A stretch of 64,000 bases of DNA from Ecdyonurus torrentis (lineage: Eukaryota; Arthropoda; Insecta; Ephemeroptera; Heptageniidae): positions 6,948,534 to 7,012,533 of the forward strand of contig OX439132.1 in assembly GCA_949318235.1 (NCBI GenBank), read 5' to 3'. The position numbers were made by a program, and so were the translations under genes. Positions 1-12,372 of this stretch are shown here, one piece after another (the first letter of the stretch is position 1; the number at the start of each line of letters is the position of its first letter). The notes under the pieces are model-generated. The model searched no databases, was not told where the DNA came from, and worked only from the letters and a program-made list of their open reading frames with translations.

Positions 1-85
1 ATTTTTTATATTATGTATAGAAATTGAAATGGCCATAAACTTGAACTAGAAAAAAATAGAATTAATTTTGGTCCGATTATTAACT

Positions 86-116
<31 letters not shown>
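86..116. repeat. (TTG)n microsatellite
   Basis: About ten uninterrupted TTG units are visible. There is no coding context. Confidence 0.9.
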
Positions 117-371
117 AAACTGTACGTTTTGTTCTGTACAAAAAGTATTATTTGTTGTTAAAGCTTTTTCTTATTATTATCTCTGAAGCACAGTAGTCAG
201 TAATTTTCTAACAAACTTTATGTTTATGTAAATATATCATAAAATAAAAACTCATTTGTCAACAATAAAGTGTCAAAACATTTGTTTATATTTCGAACAG
301 AGTAAATTTCTGACATTAATTATGGTTTTCCATTTGTCAGCTTACATTTTTAATATGAACTTGTATACGAC

Positions 372-391
372 TTTTTTTTTTTTTTTTTTTT
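372..391. repeat. poly-T tract
   Basis: A 20-base T run. Similar A or T runs of 17-49 bases recur throughout the window and none is clearly attached to a retroposon body. Confidence 0.9.
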
Positions 392-738
392 AAATGAAAC
401 ATAATATCTTTTCATGTTACCCTCTAAGCTTTTAAGATAAATAAATTTAGAGCTTTAAAAAAGAGTGACACAATTATTCTTATCCACTTTTTTATGTAAA
501 ATAGAAAGGATTTTATATGAAAATTTAACATGTATTTACTTAAAAATATTTTTTAAAGCTATACAATTTATTTAAAACTAAATTATTTTTTAATGTTATA
601 CTTTACCCATACTTTTAGTTTATAAAAATTTAGTTTTTTTTTTTTTTTTTTTTTAATTTTTTAAAATTAATTATTAAAAACAAAGGATAAAATTTTGGTC
701 AAGAAATCATTAACATTTTAGAGAAACTACCCTTTTTA

Positions 739-947
739 CACGGAAAAAAATAAATACGTAATAATTATGCTAGATAATCTTCAGCAACATTTAAATCATA
801 ACTTATACTATTATGCATAGTAAATATATGTTGAATAGCATAAATTTTAATATTCTACTGTGCTGCAGTTCCAAATCAGCAATATTTATGCTATGTGACA
901 TAAATGTGTACAGAATAAATTATACGTAATTTTTCTTTCTTTCTGTG
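739..947. mobile_element. TA-flanked MITE, family with CACRGAAA-like ends
   Basis: The left end reads CACGGAAAAAAATAAATACG and the right end, in reverse complement, reads CACAGAAAGAAAGAAAAATT, so the termini are imperfect inverted repeats. A TA dinucleotide flanks each end (737-738 and 948-949), as expected for a Tc1/mariner-type target duplication. The inside is rich in TAATTATGCT-type motifs. Length is 209 bp with no coding capacity. Related copies are at 39283-39497 and, more loosely, 62470-62692. The family grouping is my inference from ends, flanks and size. Confidence 0.55.
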
Positions 948-1498
948 TAGGATCCCCTACATGGCAATTTGTGTGCCTAATGTTTGTGGTAAACATTAAA
1001 AATCTAGCCTTATGTGACTTTAGAGACCAATACGATCACAGGTCAGCTTACATTTTCCATTATATAAAGTAATTTTATAATACGCACGCGTATACAAAAT
1101 GATTGTTCAAAAATCATAAGCTTGCTAGTTTGATAGTTTATTGGTTGTATACAAGAGTCTTATTGCTAAAGAATTCTCAGTTGACACATATCATTTTTTT
1201 TTTTAAACAATTCTATTTTCCTTCCAGTTTTCTTACTCGACTATTATTAAATCAATTCAATTGACAAAGACATTTTTTTTCCTTTCCATCTGGGCGACTC
1301 TCCAATATGTATTGTAATATATTTTTATCTGTCGTTTTTATTTTGTATCTATACAATCTCAAAGTCAAAAGTTTCTTATAATATTATTCTACTTTATTTT
1401 TACGATGTATAAAATAGAAAAGCTTTGTCCATTTGATTTTAACTACCGATAAAACATAATTCAATTTAATATCTTGCTTATACAATATTTTATATTAA

Positions 1499-1631
1499 AG
1501 GCATAGCACACGTTGAACAAAAACTTATCTAATTACAGGTAATATCCTAACATACCTGAAAATCAACATTTATTTTCAGGTATATTATGATATTTTCTGT
1601 CAATAAGTTTTGTTTAATGTGTTCTATGCCT
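1499..1631. mobile_element. Short TTAA-flanked foldback MITE
   Basis: The ends begin AGGCATAGCACAC and, in reverse complement from the right, AGGCATAGAACACAT, giving inverted repeats of about 30 bp that include ACAAAA(A)CTTAT. TTAA flanks both ends (1495-1498 and 1632-1635). The 133-bp body also folds on a second inner inverted repeat (TACCTGAAAAT near 1553 and its complement near 1573). It shares the AGGCATAG terminus and TTAA target with the longer family at 26892, 38646, 53246, 60226 and 60843, so it is probably a related non-autonomous element. Confidence 0.75.
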
Positions 1632-3417
1632 TTAAATATAGCATACATTTATATTAAAGTAAAGATAAAATTAAAAACGTTAATATTGATTTAAACGTGT
1701 ACGTTGATTTAGCTCTAAAATTACTTCAAAGAGAATTAATATTTTTACAATCGAAGTAAAAAAACAATGAGAAAAAACCTTGCGGAAATCAGTCTAACAA
1801 CTCGCTCCCCTGAGTGAGTATATTATAGCAAGGCAGGGTTAAACCAACGCTCATGGGTAAATCAATATTGATTTCAAGTATAGCTTACGTAGAATCAATT
1901 ATTTATGTTCACTTAACAATTCCGTAGAATATCTTGTACACATTTTCACAATTTTTTAAGTATTGTGGAAATAACGGTTATGTCATAACCGTTATGACAT
2001 CACTTAACAGTAACGATGTATTTAAAAATTACGTTTCAAGCGTTATTATCACAATGAAATAAATGTCAATGAATAAATACCTATAAAGTTTATTATGTAT
2101 ATAATATAAATTATATATTATTATATTATTATATTATATACTATTCATTCGATCCTGACAGCCTGACGTCACTTTTGTGTATTTGTTGTGATAATTTCAA
2201 CGCATAGTGACGTCATAACCGTTAATTATGTTATACACTCCGTAAAACATTGGAAACTGTTCAAACTTTTCAAAGCTTAATTTTTAGAGTGTGGGTATAA
2301 AATATTGGTTCATGCTTTTATAAAACTCAGATTTTTTTCGAATTTTTCTATAACCTTTCATATTTATGAACTGGAAACAAAAAATCCTTACAAACACCCA
2401 TACTGTTACGTTGAAACAAGAAAATGATAACTTTTAACTAAAATAAGAAGGGAAAAAAATGCAGGGTCCATTTACTTTTCAACAGACGCTGCTGTAATTT
2501 CAAAATATGGATCCCATATCTTTTCTTATTTACTCATGAATAAAAGTATAATATTTTGTGAGAGGAGAGTAGAAACGGTTTACCTTTATTGTTAAATCTT
2601 AATTTTTTTCCTTTTTTTTTTACGTTTTTCTTTATATAAAAAAGTTATATTCTTTTCCATAAAAATTCCTCTATAATACTTTTCTCATCTGGAAAAAAAA
2701 AAGAAGGTTGAAAGATAGAAAACATAAAGGGAATACACGAAATGAAAAATTATTAACGTACTTCAGAGTATAGCATGATGTTATGTGCGACTGTCAGTAT
2801 AATCAGAAGTTATTATTGTTTGTTAACATTTCTCTTCGTGTTTTATAATATGTTAGTTCTCTAATACGTGGTCATTATATGTACATACGTACTTTGTGGA
2901 GTTATAATAATAATAATTATAGTCGGAAATTATTTTATAAACAAAGAATTGTGCTCTCATATATACATAATTCATTTTACATAAATAATTTATAATTTAA
3001 CACGCTAATATAAAGTGCACCATAAATTTGAATTTTAGTATAATAATATTTTAATCTATTTGTCGTTGAAAATGATTATGAAATTAACAAAATTTTCATG
3101 TATTAACAAAGGATTTCTAACTCTCGTTTTATTTTTTTTATTTTTTTTCCTCTTTCTGTTGCTTGTTTATTTGCTTATTTCACGACATAAAAATAAATAA
3201 ATGGGAAAGTTTTAGTTATATCCAAACATTTGTTGTACTCTGAAATAATATTTAAATACTAAAAGTGTACAATGACAGGTACTGTACATAGTACATGATA
3301 ATATTATATAGTTTTATTTATTTATTTTAATATTATTTATTTTTGCAAAATATTAGCATTATGGATCGGATTCATCAACATGATAACAGAGTTAACTTTT
3401 AAAAAATTCTGATTGTT

Positions 3418-3774
3418 TTGAATACTGAACAGAGTTTTTCAAAATATAACAGAGTTTTCTTGTTGATGAATCCCACCCGATCATTTGCTAAATTTTTAAC
3501 TTTTAAGCTGAATTTTGCAACAAACAAAATTACTATACATTTTTTAAAAAGAACTAAAATGTATCATTTTTTCCTGATCTGTTCATTTTCCTGCTGGAAC
3601 TTTCTGTTGTTGTTTTGTTATTGTTCCGTATTCAATGTTTACCCCTGGGTCAAGTTATTAGCGTTGTTTACAGGACGTGATCTATACACTATTATCATTA
3701 TTATGATTGTCTTTTCTTCCCTTTTTAACACAATCACTGGACTCTTACTTCAGCCAGAATGTTTACGAGAGTAA
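3418..3774 (+). other. Open frame with hydrophobic C-terminal half, doubtful
   Basis: The frame stays open for 118 codons, beginning at a TTG rather than an ATG. The second half is hydrophobic, with one or two possible membrane spans (residues ~48-70 and ~88-112). A splice-acceptor-like TTGTTTACAG ends at about 3672, so the last ~33 codons could be a terminal exon ending at TAA 3772-3774. I recognise no domain. In DNA this AT-rich an open frame of this size is expected about once by chance in the window, so this is probably not a gene. Confidence 0.15.
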
Positions 3775-5606
3775 CTTAGTACCAGATCTACTTTAGGTAG
3801 AGACTGCAGGTGGTAATATGGATGTGATTACAGACTTATAGCACTTTGCGCACGATGTGCCACAAACTGCAGCTTTCTGCATGACACGTCAATGCTTCTT
3901 CTCGAGCTTCATTATTATTATTACTTTTAATTTAATTTTTTTCTAACTTTTTTTAAAAGGGACATTTTCTTGATTACAAATTTATATTAACTTTTTATTC
4001 AATTGATAATTAAAAACCGAAATGATATATTATGACATGAATTTTAAAATTAAATATTATACTTTCACATTAAATTGATTCAGTCAAATAAAAAAAATTC
4101 TCGTGAAGTATAATATAGACTATAATGTAAATTAGGCGTAACCACAAAATTGCATGCATTAAACTTAATAGAACTTTATTGTCATTATTTAAATTTATTG
4201 AAAATATTTGGCATGCTAATGAATATTAAATAATTAAAATTTAATTTACACAGCATGCTTAGATTAAATAATAATAAAATGTGGTTTTGAAAATTAAGTT
4301 TTGACACAACGTTCAAACTGTTTAATAATGCTAAACTTTTTTTTTTACTATTTTATGTTGTTGGCATACATACGTGTATTTTTTTTAATAGTGGGATAAT
4401 TATACATTATAGATTAGTTATTCATAATAATATAGCTGTGAACTACATGTGTGTCAAAATATGACCTGTCTGTGTATATGACCTTTCCAAATATCAACTT
4501 TATATAACGAGTTTGTCTGCATTAATCTACATCATTATTTATTTATGTGTCTAATAACTAATTATGTATATTTGCCAATTTAATTTATAATTTATATTTA
4601 AAAGTTTGGGTATAACAGTAATGATTTATAAGTTATAAGTACTGATGATATTATTAATTAATTTATACACTGAAATGTTATTTAAAAAAAAAGACATTAA
4701 AAAAAAAATGAAAATAAATTTTTGTTTAATTAAGCTATTTGAAAACCCATGTGAAAAGGTCAAAAACGTTACACGTAAAAATTGATTAGTTAAAAAAAAA
4801 AAAAATGGTATCATGTATAAAGTTAATGCAAGTAATTTATAATATTATCGTCTGCTTTACACTTACAATTTTTTTCCCATCTTTTTTTTTCTGTTCTGTT
4901 AATGTTTTACAAAATAGCTATTCTATTTCTTCAGCAAAATGCTATATTGCAGGGCGTTCCATGAGTTATACTATGTTGTAGAGCAAAGCAATTTGGATAT
5001 CGAGATTTACCTCTTCAGTGTTGCAAAGTAATTGTTCTGTATACGTCAAACAAGTAGTTAATTCTTAAGCATATTTTGCCATGTATTGTACCATAAAACC
5101 AAGACAAGTTTTTAATTGATATTGCTCTGTATATGACGACTCATAACATATTGACTCATGAACTACACATCATTAATGAATTAATCCACATATTACAGCT
5201 TAATTATTAAAACGATCTTGTAATTATACTAAATCATCAAAAGAGATAAACAAAAGCGGTATTTCATCAATTTAGAGTTAAAACATGTCATCACAGTAAA
5301 TAGATAATTGAATACAACATACTAAATACCACTGTCAGTTAGTAGAGAAGTAAAACAAACATTTGAATACAGTGCACTATTAGTATTGCTATTTTAAGAG
5401 AACATCTCTACAGTAGATATATTCAACAATATGTATGAGATGTACAATATTTAACTTTCATTTTATAAATAACGTATTCAACATGTGGTGCTCTAGTATT
5501 TTAAATTATATGCTGTGTCTGTACATGAATATTTATATTTTTTATTATATTTAAATTACAGTTTTTTTATTTAATTTTTTATGACGTAAATTAGAATACC
5601 ATCATA

Positions 5607-5615
<9 letters not shown>

Positions 5616-5638
<23 letters not shown>
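5616..5638. repeat. (CT)n microsatellite
   Basis: About eleven uninterrupted CT units. Confidence 0.9.
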
Positions 5639-7138
5639 ACAATGTTTGTCATACTAAAATGTGTACTACAAAGTATAAAATACAATAACACAACAAAGAG
5701 CTACAAAGTTAAATTAAATTCCGGTATTTTAGTCTTTTCACAAACTTCATATACATACAGCGGTGTTCTGTTACACATTTTAAAACCACAAGTTTAGTAA
5801 ACAAAACTACGTAAATGAATTATTGATCTTTTTTTTTTTTTGCTTACAAAAGGTAACAAAGGATTAAAAATAATGCAAATATTTGTGTATTTATACTCAC
5901 TTTTTAACATAAGAATATAAAATATAAATATACAAATGTTTAGGCAGTCTTTGTATTTTAAAAAGGAAAATAGTTATTTATATACATGTTTATATAAAAC
6001 CTAAAATATCGTAAACAAAAGTTTTAAACTGGAGTTCTCTCATTCAATTATATAATATTGTTGTAAATTTTTAACCAGTTTATCTGAAAATCCAGTTTGT
6101 ATTTATTTTGTATTTTATTACGATTCTGAATGATCTGATATTATTGAAAATCAGTAGTATGAGTATTTACTAGAGTATACTTTTTAATATAGTGAGTATA
6201 TTATACGTATTAACCTATTTCTCACCCTGCTCGAGTATTGTTATATATCTGTACTTTCTTTTGTTTACCCAATAAATAGTTATTGTTATTGATTACTGCA
6301 GCAATGATGTTGAGAATAATTGAAGTTTTTAATAGCAGTCTTCTAGCAAAAATATCGACGATATAATAAATATATCGTTCATAACAAAAGATATAGAACA
6401 GTATAATAATATACAGTATAGATATAAAAATTTGAATATTTTATAGTGTATTAGAACTTGAAAACAAATAGCACATCAATATAATTTTTTTGTACGAGGT
6501 ATTTTACTGTTTAAGTTGTCTACATTTTATCAACCTTTAAATTAAAGGCATAGAAAACATGCCTTGTTTTTCACAAAATAATGTTATAAGTGAATATGCC
6601 ATTTATTTTATATCAACAATAATAATTTAAAAACATGACACGAAATTGATCGATAGCTTACTTTATATTATTCAAGCATTTATTATATTTTGCAAGCAAA
6701 CATTGTGTGTATGAAAAGTAAGTATATATTACAGTAAAGCTATTGTGAGGTACTTACAAAGATTATCCCTGAATCATAATATCTTCGTACCATGTCAAGA
6801 TTATGCATAATGTAAGTCAAATTTATTCTTTTCACAAACTTACATTATAACACGAGCATCTTAAACGTAATGTTCAGATAATGTTGCATCATCATGTATT
6901 TTGACTAAATTTGCACTTAAAATGATACTGTACGTAAAATGAAAAATGCTTCTAAATTATTGTTAATACGAGAAAAAAAAAAGAAGTAAGTACTTTTAGA
7001 GAGAACACATTTTGATTTAAATATGAGAGAAATTTTCATGTAGCTTTTCAAACTGAGCATTATTTTAGGCTCAAACTATACTTCAATGCTGGGATTTAAA
7101 TTTTTACCCTATTTTTCATACATTAACATTTCATTTTA

Positions 7139-7144
7139 TATAGT
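7139..7144. repeat. Left 6-bp target site duplication (TATAGT)
   Basis: TATAGT lies directly outside the left terminus of the giant inverted repeat and is identical, in the same orientation, to 21854-21859 just outside the right terminus. The match begins exactly where the inverted symmetry stops, which supports both the element boundary and insertion as a unit. Confidence 0.85.
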
Positions 7145-7195
7145 AGTAGTCTATAATCACCGATAGAACGTGTGCTTATAAAACATGCTTATAAA

Positions 7196-7557
7196 ACATG
7201 GGTGTGGCCTATTTTCTATAATTTATAAAACCAATGGTGAAGGTAATTTTTTTCGATGTTTTATAAAACCGGGGGCGTGGCCTGTTTTCTATGATTTATG
7301 AAACCAGTAGTGGGGGTAAATTCTTCGATGTTTTATAAAACCAGTGGTGGGGGAAATTTTTTGATGTTTTATAAAACCAGTGTTTGGGGAATTTTTTTTA
7401 TTTAATGTTTTATAAAACTAGTGTTGGGGGAAAATTTTTAATGTTTTATAAAACCAGTGGCTAGGGAAATTTTATCGAGGTTTTACGAGCAATACCGACT
7501 GAAACCGAGTGACCTTAACCAGTGGTGGGGGTAAATTTCTCGAAGTTTTATAAAACC
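7196..7557 (+). repeat. Subterminal tandem repeats, left arm
   Basis: At least seven degenerate units of about 35-40 bp share the core GTTTTATAAAACCAGTGG followed by a G run and AAATTTT. Good copies start near 7255, 7327, 7361, 7404 and 7442, with divergent ones near 7220, 7291 and 7514. Clustered short repeats just inside a transposon end are often transposase-binding sites, for example in foldback and hAT elements; that role is inferred here. The mirror array is at 21441-21802. Confidence 0.8.
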
Positions 7558-8601
7558 ATGTTAATAAAAAGGGGACGGGGGGAAGAAATTGCCTCGTCAC
7601 AAAAGAGCGAGGGAAATATTTTAAAGAAAAATATATTTGTTAATTCATATTTTATTATTGGTCCGATTTATGGCTATTATATGACCGATTTATGTATATA
7701 TTATGACCAATTTATAAATATTTTTATATGAATGATTAAAAATGATAAAAAGTGGCTTTATAAATTTTAATTGTACGATTAATGATTATTTTTTGTTCAC
7801 TTATGATAAGATAATTTGCTGCCTGCTAAAATGGCTGCGATACTAGGTAGAAATTTACCATGCGAGCGGAGTGAACACACGTGTGCGCTCACCTCACTTT
7901 CGCCACACACACCAGCCCATTCCTGAGTAAAAAAAAAATAATAAAATTGGCAATATATATTTTTGGCGGGAAAGTGAATTACCGAATGACCCCGAGCAAT
8001 ATCGAATGAAACCGAGTGACCTGAATTGCTAAATCTAGAAGAACGTAACGAGCGTGTGTGCTCTCCATCTACTCTTCCGACTGACTGCCAAAAGTGCCAG
8101 CATGTAAGCGCGAAGTGCGTTTTTGGTAATATACTAAAGCAATTTTCGCGGGAAAGCTAATTACCGACTTACCACGAGCAGTACAGATAAAAGCCGAGTT
8201 TAGCTAGGTATGAATAAATCATAAATAACGGTAAAATATATTTAGGTCAACATTCAGCAAGTCTACACAAGTTCAACTTCGCCCTGTAACGGTATTCACG
8301 TCTACTTAACCAATGCAGAGTCTGATGCTAGAGATACGGATACGATTATTTACTTACATCAATGGGTATTGTTTTGCAGAAGGTTTTCAAACAAAAGTTT
8401 GGTTAGCTAGAGGGTTGGAGTATCAATGGTGCAATGGTGTTTTTTTGTGATAAATGTCTTTTTAAGTATTTCTGGTTGGAGAGTTTACTTAACAGTGACT
8501 GCCCAACCCTTTGTACTTTAGAGCTGGTCACAATTTATGTAATAAGGTCACTTGTTAATTACCGAAATATCACGAGCACTATCGATGAAAGCCGAATGAT
8601 G
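7485..8601 (+). repeat. Four copies of a ~29-bp GAGCA...CCGAGTGACC motif, left arm
   Basis: Copies lie at about 7485-7514, 7992-8021, 8174-8200 and 8572-8601. They share the pattern CGAGCANTAYCGANTGAAA then RCCGA. Three are preceded by AATTACCGA, and two of those by GCGGGAAAG. The spacing is irregular, so this is a dispersed rather than tandem repeat. It is mirrored at 20397-21513. No function is known to me. Confidence 0.65.
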
Positions 8602-8633
8602 TCAATCGTTGTAAATTATGTATGAATAAAGCA
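7522..8633 (+). other. Subterminal region without a supported gene
   Basis: Short open frames of 63-69 codons at 7522 and 8434 are mirrored in the right arm simply because the DNA is palindromic. They have no recognisable domain, and the first overlaps the subterminal repeats, so I do not call them genes. Confidence 0.6.
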
Positions 8634-8636
8634 ATG

Positions 8637-8861
8637 AAGCTGAAGATAACGTAAGGTAGCGACTGCACATTTCGTGCATTTTTTCCGCATTTGACCGACC
8701 GCCAAGATCTATTTCCGGTAAAATTTCAACTTTTTTTTAAAAAAAATACACACGATAATATTTTCCCGCCACCAAAACGTGAAAAATACCGGAAATAAGG
8801 AATTAAATCTTGCAACAGACGCACGAAATGCGCAGTCACTTCCTTAGGTTATCTTCAGCTT
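8637..8861 (+). mobile_element. Nested foldback MITE, left-arm copy
   Basis: The left end AAGCTGAAGATAAC is repeated inverted at the right end, and the similarity continues for about 45 bp through GTAAGG, GACTGC and CATTTCGTGC with a few mismatches. The 225-bp body contains TTTCCGGTA motifs in both orientations. No clear target duplication is seen. An identical copy at 20137-20361 in the other arm shows that it was present before the arms were duplicated. Confidence 0.65.
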
Positions 8862-8879
8862 TGTTGGAATAAAGTATAA

Positions 8880-10330
8880 GTAACTGTAAAATAGATTAAG
8901 TTCAAGGTTTTAACAAGACTACACAAGAGTAGCGCTTGCCTGCTTGTAAATAAAAAAAAAACATTTATCAAAAAGATGAAAAAATTTGAGATACAAAAAT
9001 TTGAATATCAAAAAAGAAAAGAGAAGGTTCGAAAAGTTTAAAAAAGGTATAAGAAAGGTTCAGAACATTAAACAGTTTTTTACCTGTAAAAAAATTATAA
9101 TTATATATTAAATTCATAGACTATGGACCTTATAAACAATAATTTATTGACAATATAAATTTGCTATGCACGTGTGCATTCACTTTCTGATTCTACTTAA
9201 GCCTGTACATGTCATGACATGTTTGTGATAATTGTGTTAGAGTCACCTGTTTAAAGCCACAAACTTATTTGGATAAAAAAGCTTAAAGATTTTAAAATTT
9301 TAGATTCAAAAACTTTTCTATCCAAAAACGTTTAGATTTAAAAGTTTTCAGATTCAAAAGTTTTTAAATAAAATGAATTATAAAAAAATATATTAAAAGG
9401 AAAAATGTAAAGTACAAAAATGTAAACAGCAAAAATTTAAAAAAGTGATAATAAATATAGTATAAATTACCCTAAAAGGTTTTCAATTATTTATTTCAAG
9501 GACAAATGAACAAATTTTAAACTAAGATGTACTAGTTTATACAAGTTTAGACATGTTTAAAACACTACTTTGACATGTTCAGACATGTATAAGTCTGTTC
9601 AAAGTTGTTACGTGCTTTCGTAGGTGTGCATGTCTTTTGATTTTGTTATCTTAACACAAAAATGCAGACACCTCTCCTTATTATATTGTGTGACGGTTTA
9701 AGCACTTCTTTTTTTGTTCAATGTTGTTGATGAGATTTGAGTACAATGAATTATACCTAAATAAATTTTGATGCGTATACCGTGACTGGTAGGTTCTTAC
9801 TGAGATTTTTATCATATGTTCCTTAAATGGTTTGTTTAGTAGTTTCAAGGGTTGTTCGCATTCCCGCCGCTGTCGCTATCCATGCCACCGCAGCAAACCT
9901 TTTAACTTGACGTAGTTACACCTATTATCTCACTTATTTTTTTGTGAGACTTCGGAAATTCTTATACATTTAACTTTTGTAAGTTTAATGTCTTACTAAC
10001 ATTTTTTTTTTTTTGCTTTACGCTATTTAAAATAAATATATAAATGAAACTATGACTTTTTATAGTTTATACTAAAGTATAAACCATCGTAAAAGTTCTT
10101 TTTTTTTTAGATTAAGGTTTTAACCAGTCTGCACAAGTCCTGTGCTATCCTACATTTTAAGAGCAGATAGCCGATATAGGACTTTTTTTTTTACCAACGT
10201 TCAACTATACCTTACTTTTTATGTCACAAAAAAGGGGGTGGAGAAGTTCAAAGTGACCACTTGGTAGTTTTCTGAAACGACTATGACCTAATTACTACAT
10301 TATTGTTACGAGAAAGGCAGGTAGTCAATA
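8880..10330 (+). other. Arm interior without a supported gene
   Basis: AT-rich sequence with low-complexity AAAATTTAAA patches, a 16-bp palindrome ACATGTCATGACATGT near 9207, recurrent ACATGT words around 9540-9595 and a brief GC-rich patch near 9865-9897. No open frame of note. It is mirrored at 18668-20118. Confidence 0.6.
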
Positions 10331-10440
10331 CAAGACCCTACATCAGAGTTGCATAAAAGTTTAGATGGGGTAGCGGAACCAAATTTCAGGAAACTTTTAA
10401 GCAGCTTTTAAGGAAATATTACTTAAAAACTGCTTAGCCA

Positions 10441-10985
10441 GAGTTGCAAGACTCAAGAATCTACATTAAAGATAGTGACGCGCCGATTTTGGTATCCGGT
10501 TTTGGCCACCGCGAAATATTTGAATTGCTGTGCAATCAAATAGCACGGCCAAAAACGACACTAGCGCCACCTGGTGGTAAAACTGTGAAACTCCTATGCT
10601 CTAACACGGATCGCAGTTATACATGGAACCAATGGGTGTGACTATATCTTGTTTCTAGCATCTTGGTAAGACTTAGTTAGACTTATTTTTGTGTTTTGCT
10701 GACTGCAGACGCGCTAGAGTTGCAAGACTCAAGATTCTACATTCAAGATAGCAACGTGCCAATTTTTGTATCCGGTTTGGGCCAACGCGAAATATTTGAA
10801 ATGCTGTGCAATCAAATAGCACGGCCCAAGACGACAATAGCGGCCACTGGTGGAAAAACTGTGCAGGTTCTATGCTTTAACATGGGCCGCCGTTATACAT
10901 AGAATCAATGGACGTCACTATCTTGTAGCCAGCATCTTGGCAAGACTTGGTTAGACTTACTTTTGAGGCTCCACTTAACTTTTAA
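10441..10985 (+). repeat. 276-bp tandem duplication, left arm
   Basis: Two diverged units start at about 10443 and 10719 (period 276). Both begin GTTGCAAGACTCAAGA and contain GAAATATTTGAA, TGCTGTGCAATC, AAATAGCACGGCC and GCATCTTGG. Both keep one frame open for about 60 codons, with residues such as REIFE, LCNQIARPKTT and GGKTV in common; the second unit meets a TAG near its end. Many differences between units change the amino acid, so coding is not established. I do not recognise the peptide. Mirrored at 18013-18557. Confidence 0.75.
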
Positions 10986-10999
10986 AACAATGTCCACTA

Positions 11000-11620
11000 T
11001 GTTGTAGAAAATGTCTCACTATTAAGACTTTTTTGTTGGCGTTAACCTAGAGTTACTTTTTATACAAAGAAACCTAGGAACAAGAGACCATATTACAAGA
11101 CGTATATTTTTGAGGGTAACTTATTGTCTCCATCACAAGCCTATAGCCCCACGTTCACTCTCACCGCAATGTTAAACTTTCGGGTATCTTTCTAAACCTC
11201 TATATTGACCAAACATTTCAACTACGACCCCTTGAATGTTTCTGTTGACCATTTTCATATTTTGTTATTTATCTTTATCATTAGAAATATTCTTGTATGT
11301 TTAAAAAGAAAAAAAATTATAAAGAATTATAATACATATTAAATTATAAAAAATATAAATAAAAATTTGAACAGAATTTGAAATTTAAAAATTAATATTT
11401 TGTCTTTAAGGAATTCAAAATGTATGATTAACTATGCATAATTTAAAGTCACCTTATATTAAAAAAATACAATTTAAACAAAATGCACCCTGCTTTAAGA
11501 ACGTTGTGTATAAAATTGGTGAGATTTGGTAACCTGCGAGATATGGTACCGTACCAGACCAAATGTAAAAACAATTTAATAATTAAAAAAATCAACTGGT
11601 TCTTTAATACAGAACTATAG
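11000..11620 (+). other. Arm interior, non-coding
   Basis: AT-rich sequence with no notable open frame and no repeat that I could resolve. It links the 276-bp and ~405-bp tandem arrays. Confidence 0.5.
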
Positions 11621-12370
11621 TAAAAAATTCAAGCATTTCTTAAATTTATACACCAAAAAAGTATTCAAAACTGTAAAAGAAAAACCATTCTTTAAAAAGT
11701 AAGAACCAATTAACAAACCTAACAACCAAACAACCGACCAACTAACCTTTAGTTGCTTAAAAATAAATTTAAAAACCTAAAATATAAAATAATAATTAAA
11801 AAGCTTGAAAAAAAAGTTATTTACTACACAAAAGTACAATAATAAAAATACTTTATAAAAAAACTTATCTAAACTGGAAAACAGTTTACATAATTACAAA
11901 GCTGCATCTTACCTGTCTTTCAAGTAAAAATTTATTGTAAAAACAATGAGAAATATAAGAGACAAAAATTAAAAGATCAAATAAAAAAGAGAAGGTTAGA
12001 AAAGTTTAAAAAATGTAAAATAAATATTCAAGCATTTCATAAATTCATACACCAAAAAAGTATCCAAAACTGTAAAAGAAAAACCATTCTTTAAAAAATA
12101 AGAACCAATCAACAAACCTAACAACCAAACACTTAACCAACCAACCGACCAACTAACCTTTAGTTGATTAAAAAATAAATTTAAAAACTTAAAATATAAA
12201 ATAATAATTCAAAAGCTAGAAAAAAATTTATTTATTAAACAAAAGTACAATAAGAAATACTTCATTAAAAAATCTTATCTAAACTAGAAAACACTTTACA
12301 TAATTACAAAGCTGCAACTACCCTGTCTTTCAAGTAAAAATTTATTGTAAATACTATGACAAATGTGAGG

Positions 12371-12372
12371 TA
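12371..12372. repeat. TA target duplication, left side of mariner-like insertion
   Basis: TA precedes CAGCTCTGG. The same TA follows the element at 13871-13872, and a single TA at 16626-16627 marks the empty site in the other arm. Confidence 0.9.

Larger units (their letters stand above)
1..7138. other. Gene-poor AT-rich left flank
   Basis: No convincing gene is visible on either strand. The stretch holds a (TTG)n run near its start, poly-T tracts, a TA-flanked MITE (739-947), a short TTAA-flanked MITE (1499-1631), a TA-rich patch near 2095-2150, a short (CT)n run at 5616 and one chance-length open frame at 3418-3774. Two TGACGTCA palindromes lie at 2164 and 2208, close to short inverted repeats of AACGGTTATG near 1974. 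The rest looks like ordinary AT-rich intergenic or intronic sequence. Confidence 0.7.
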
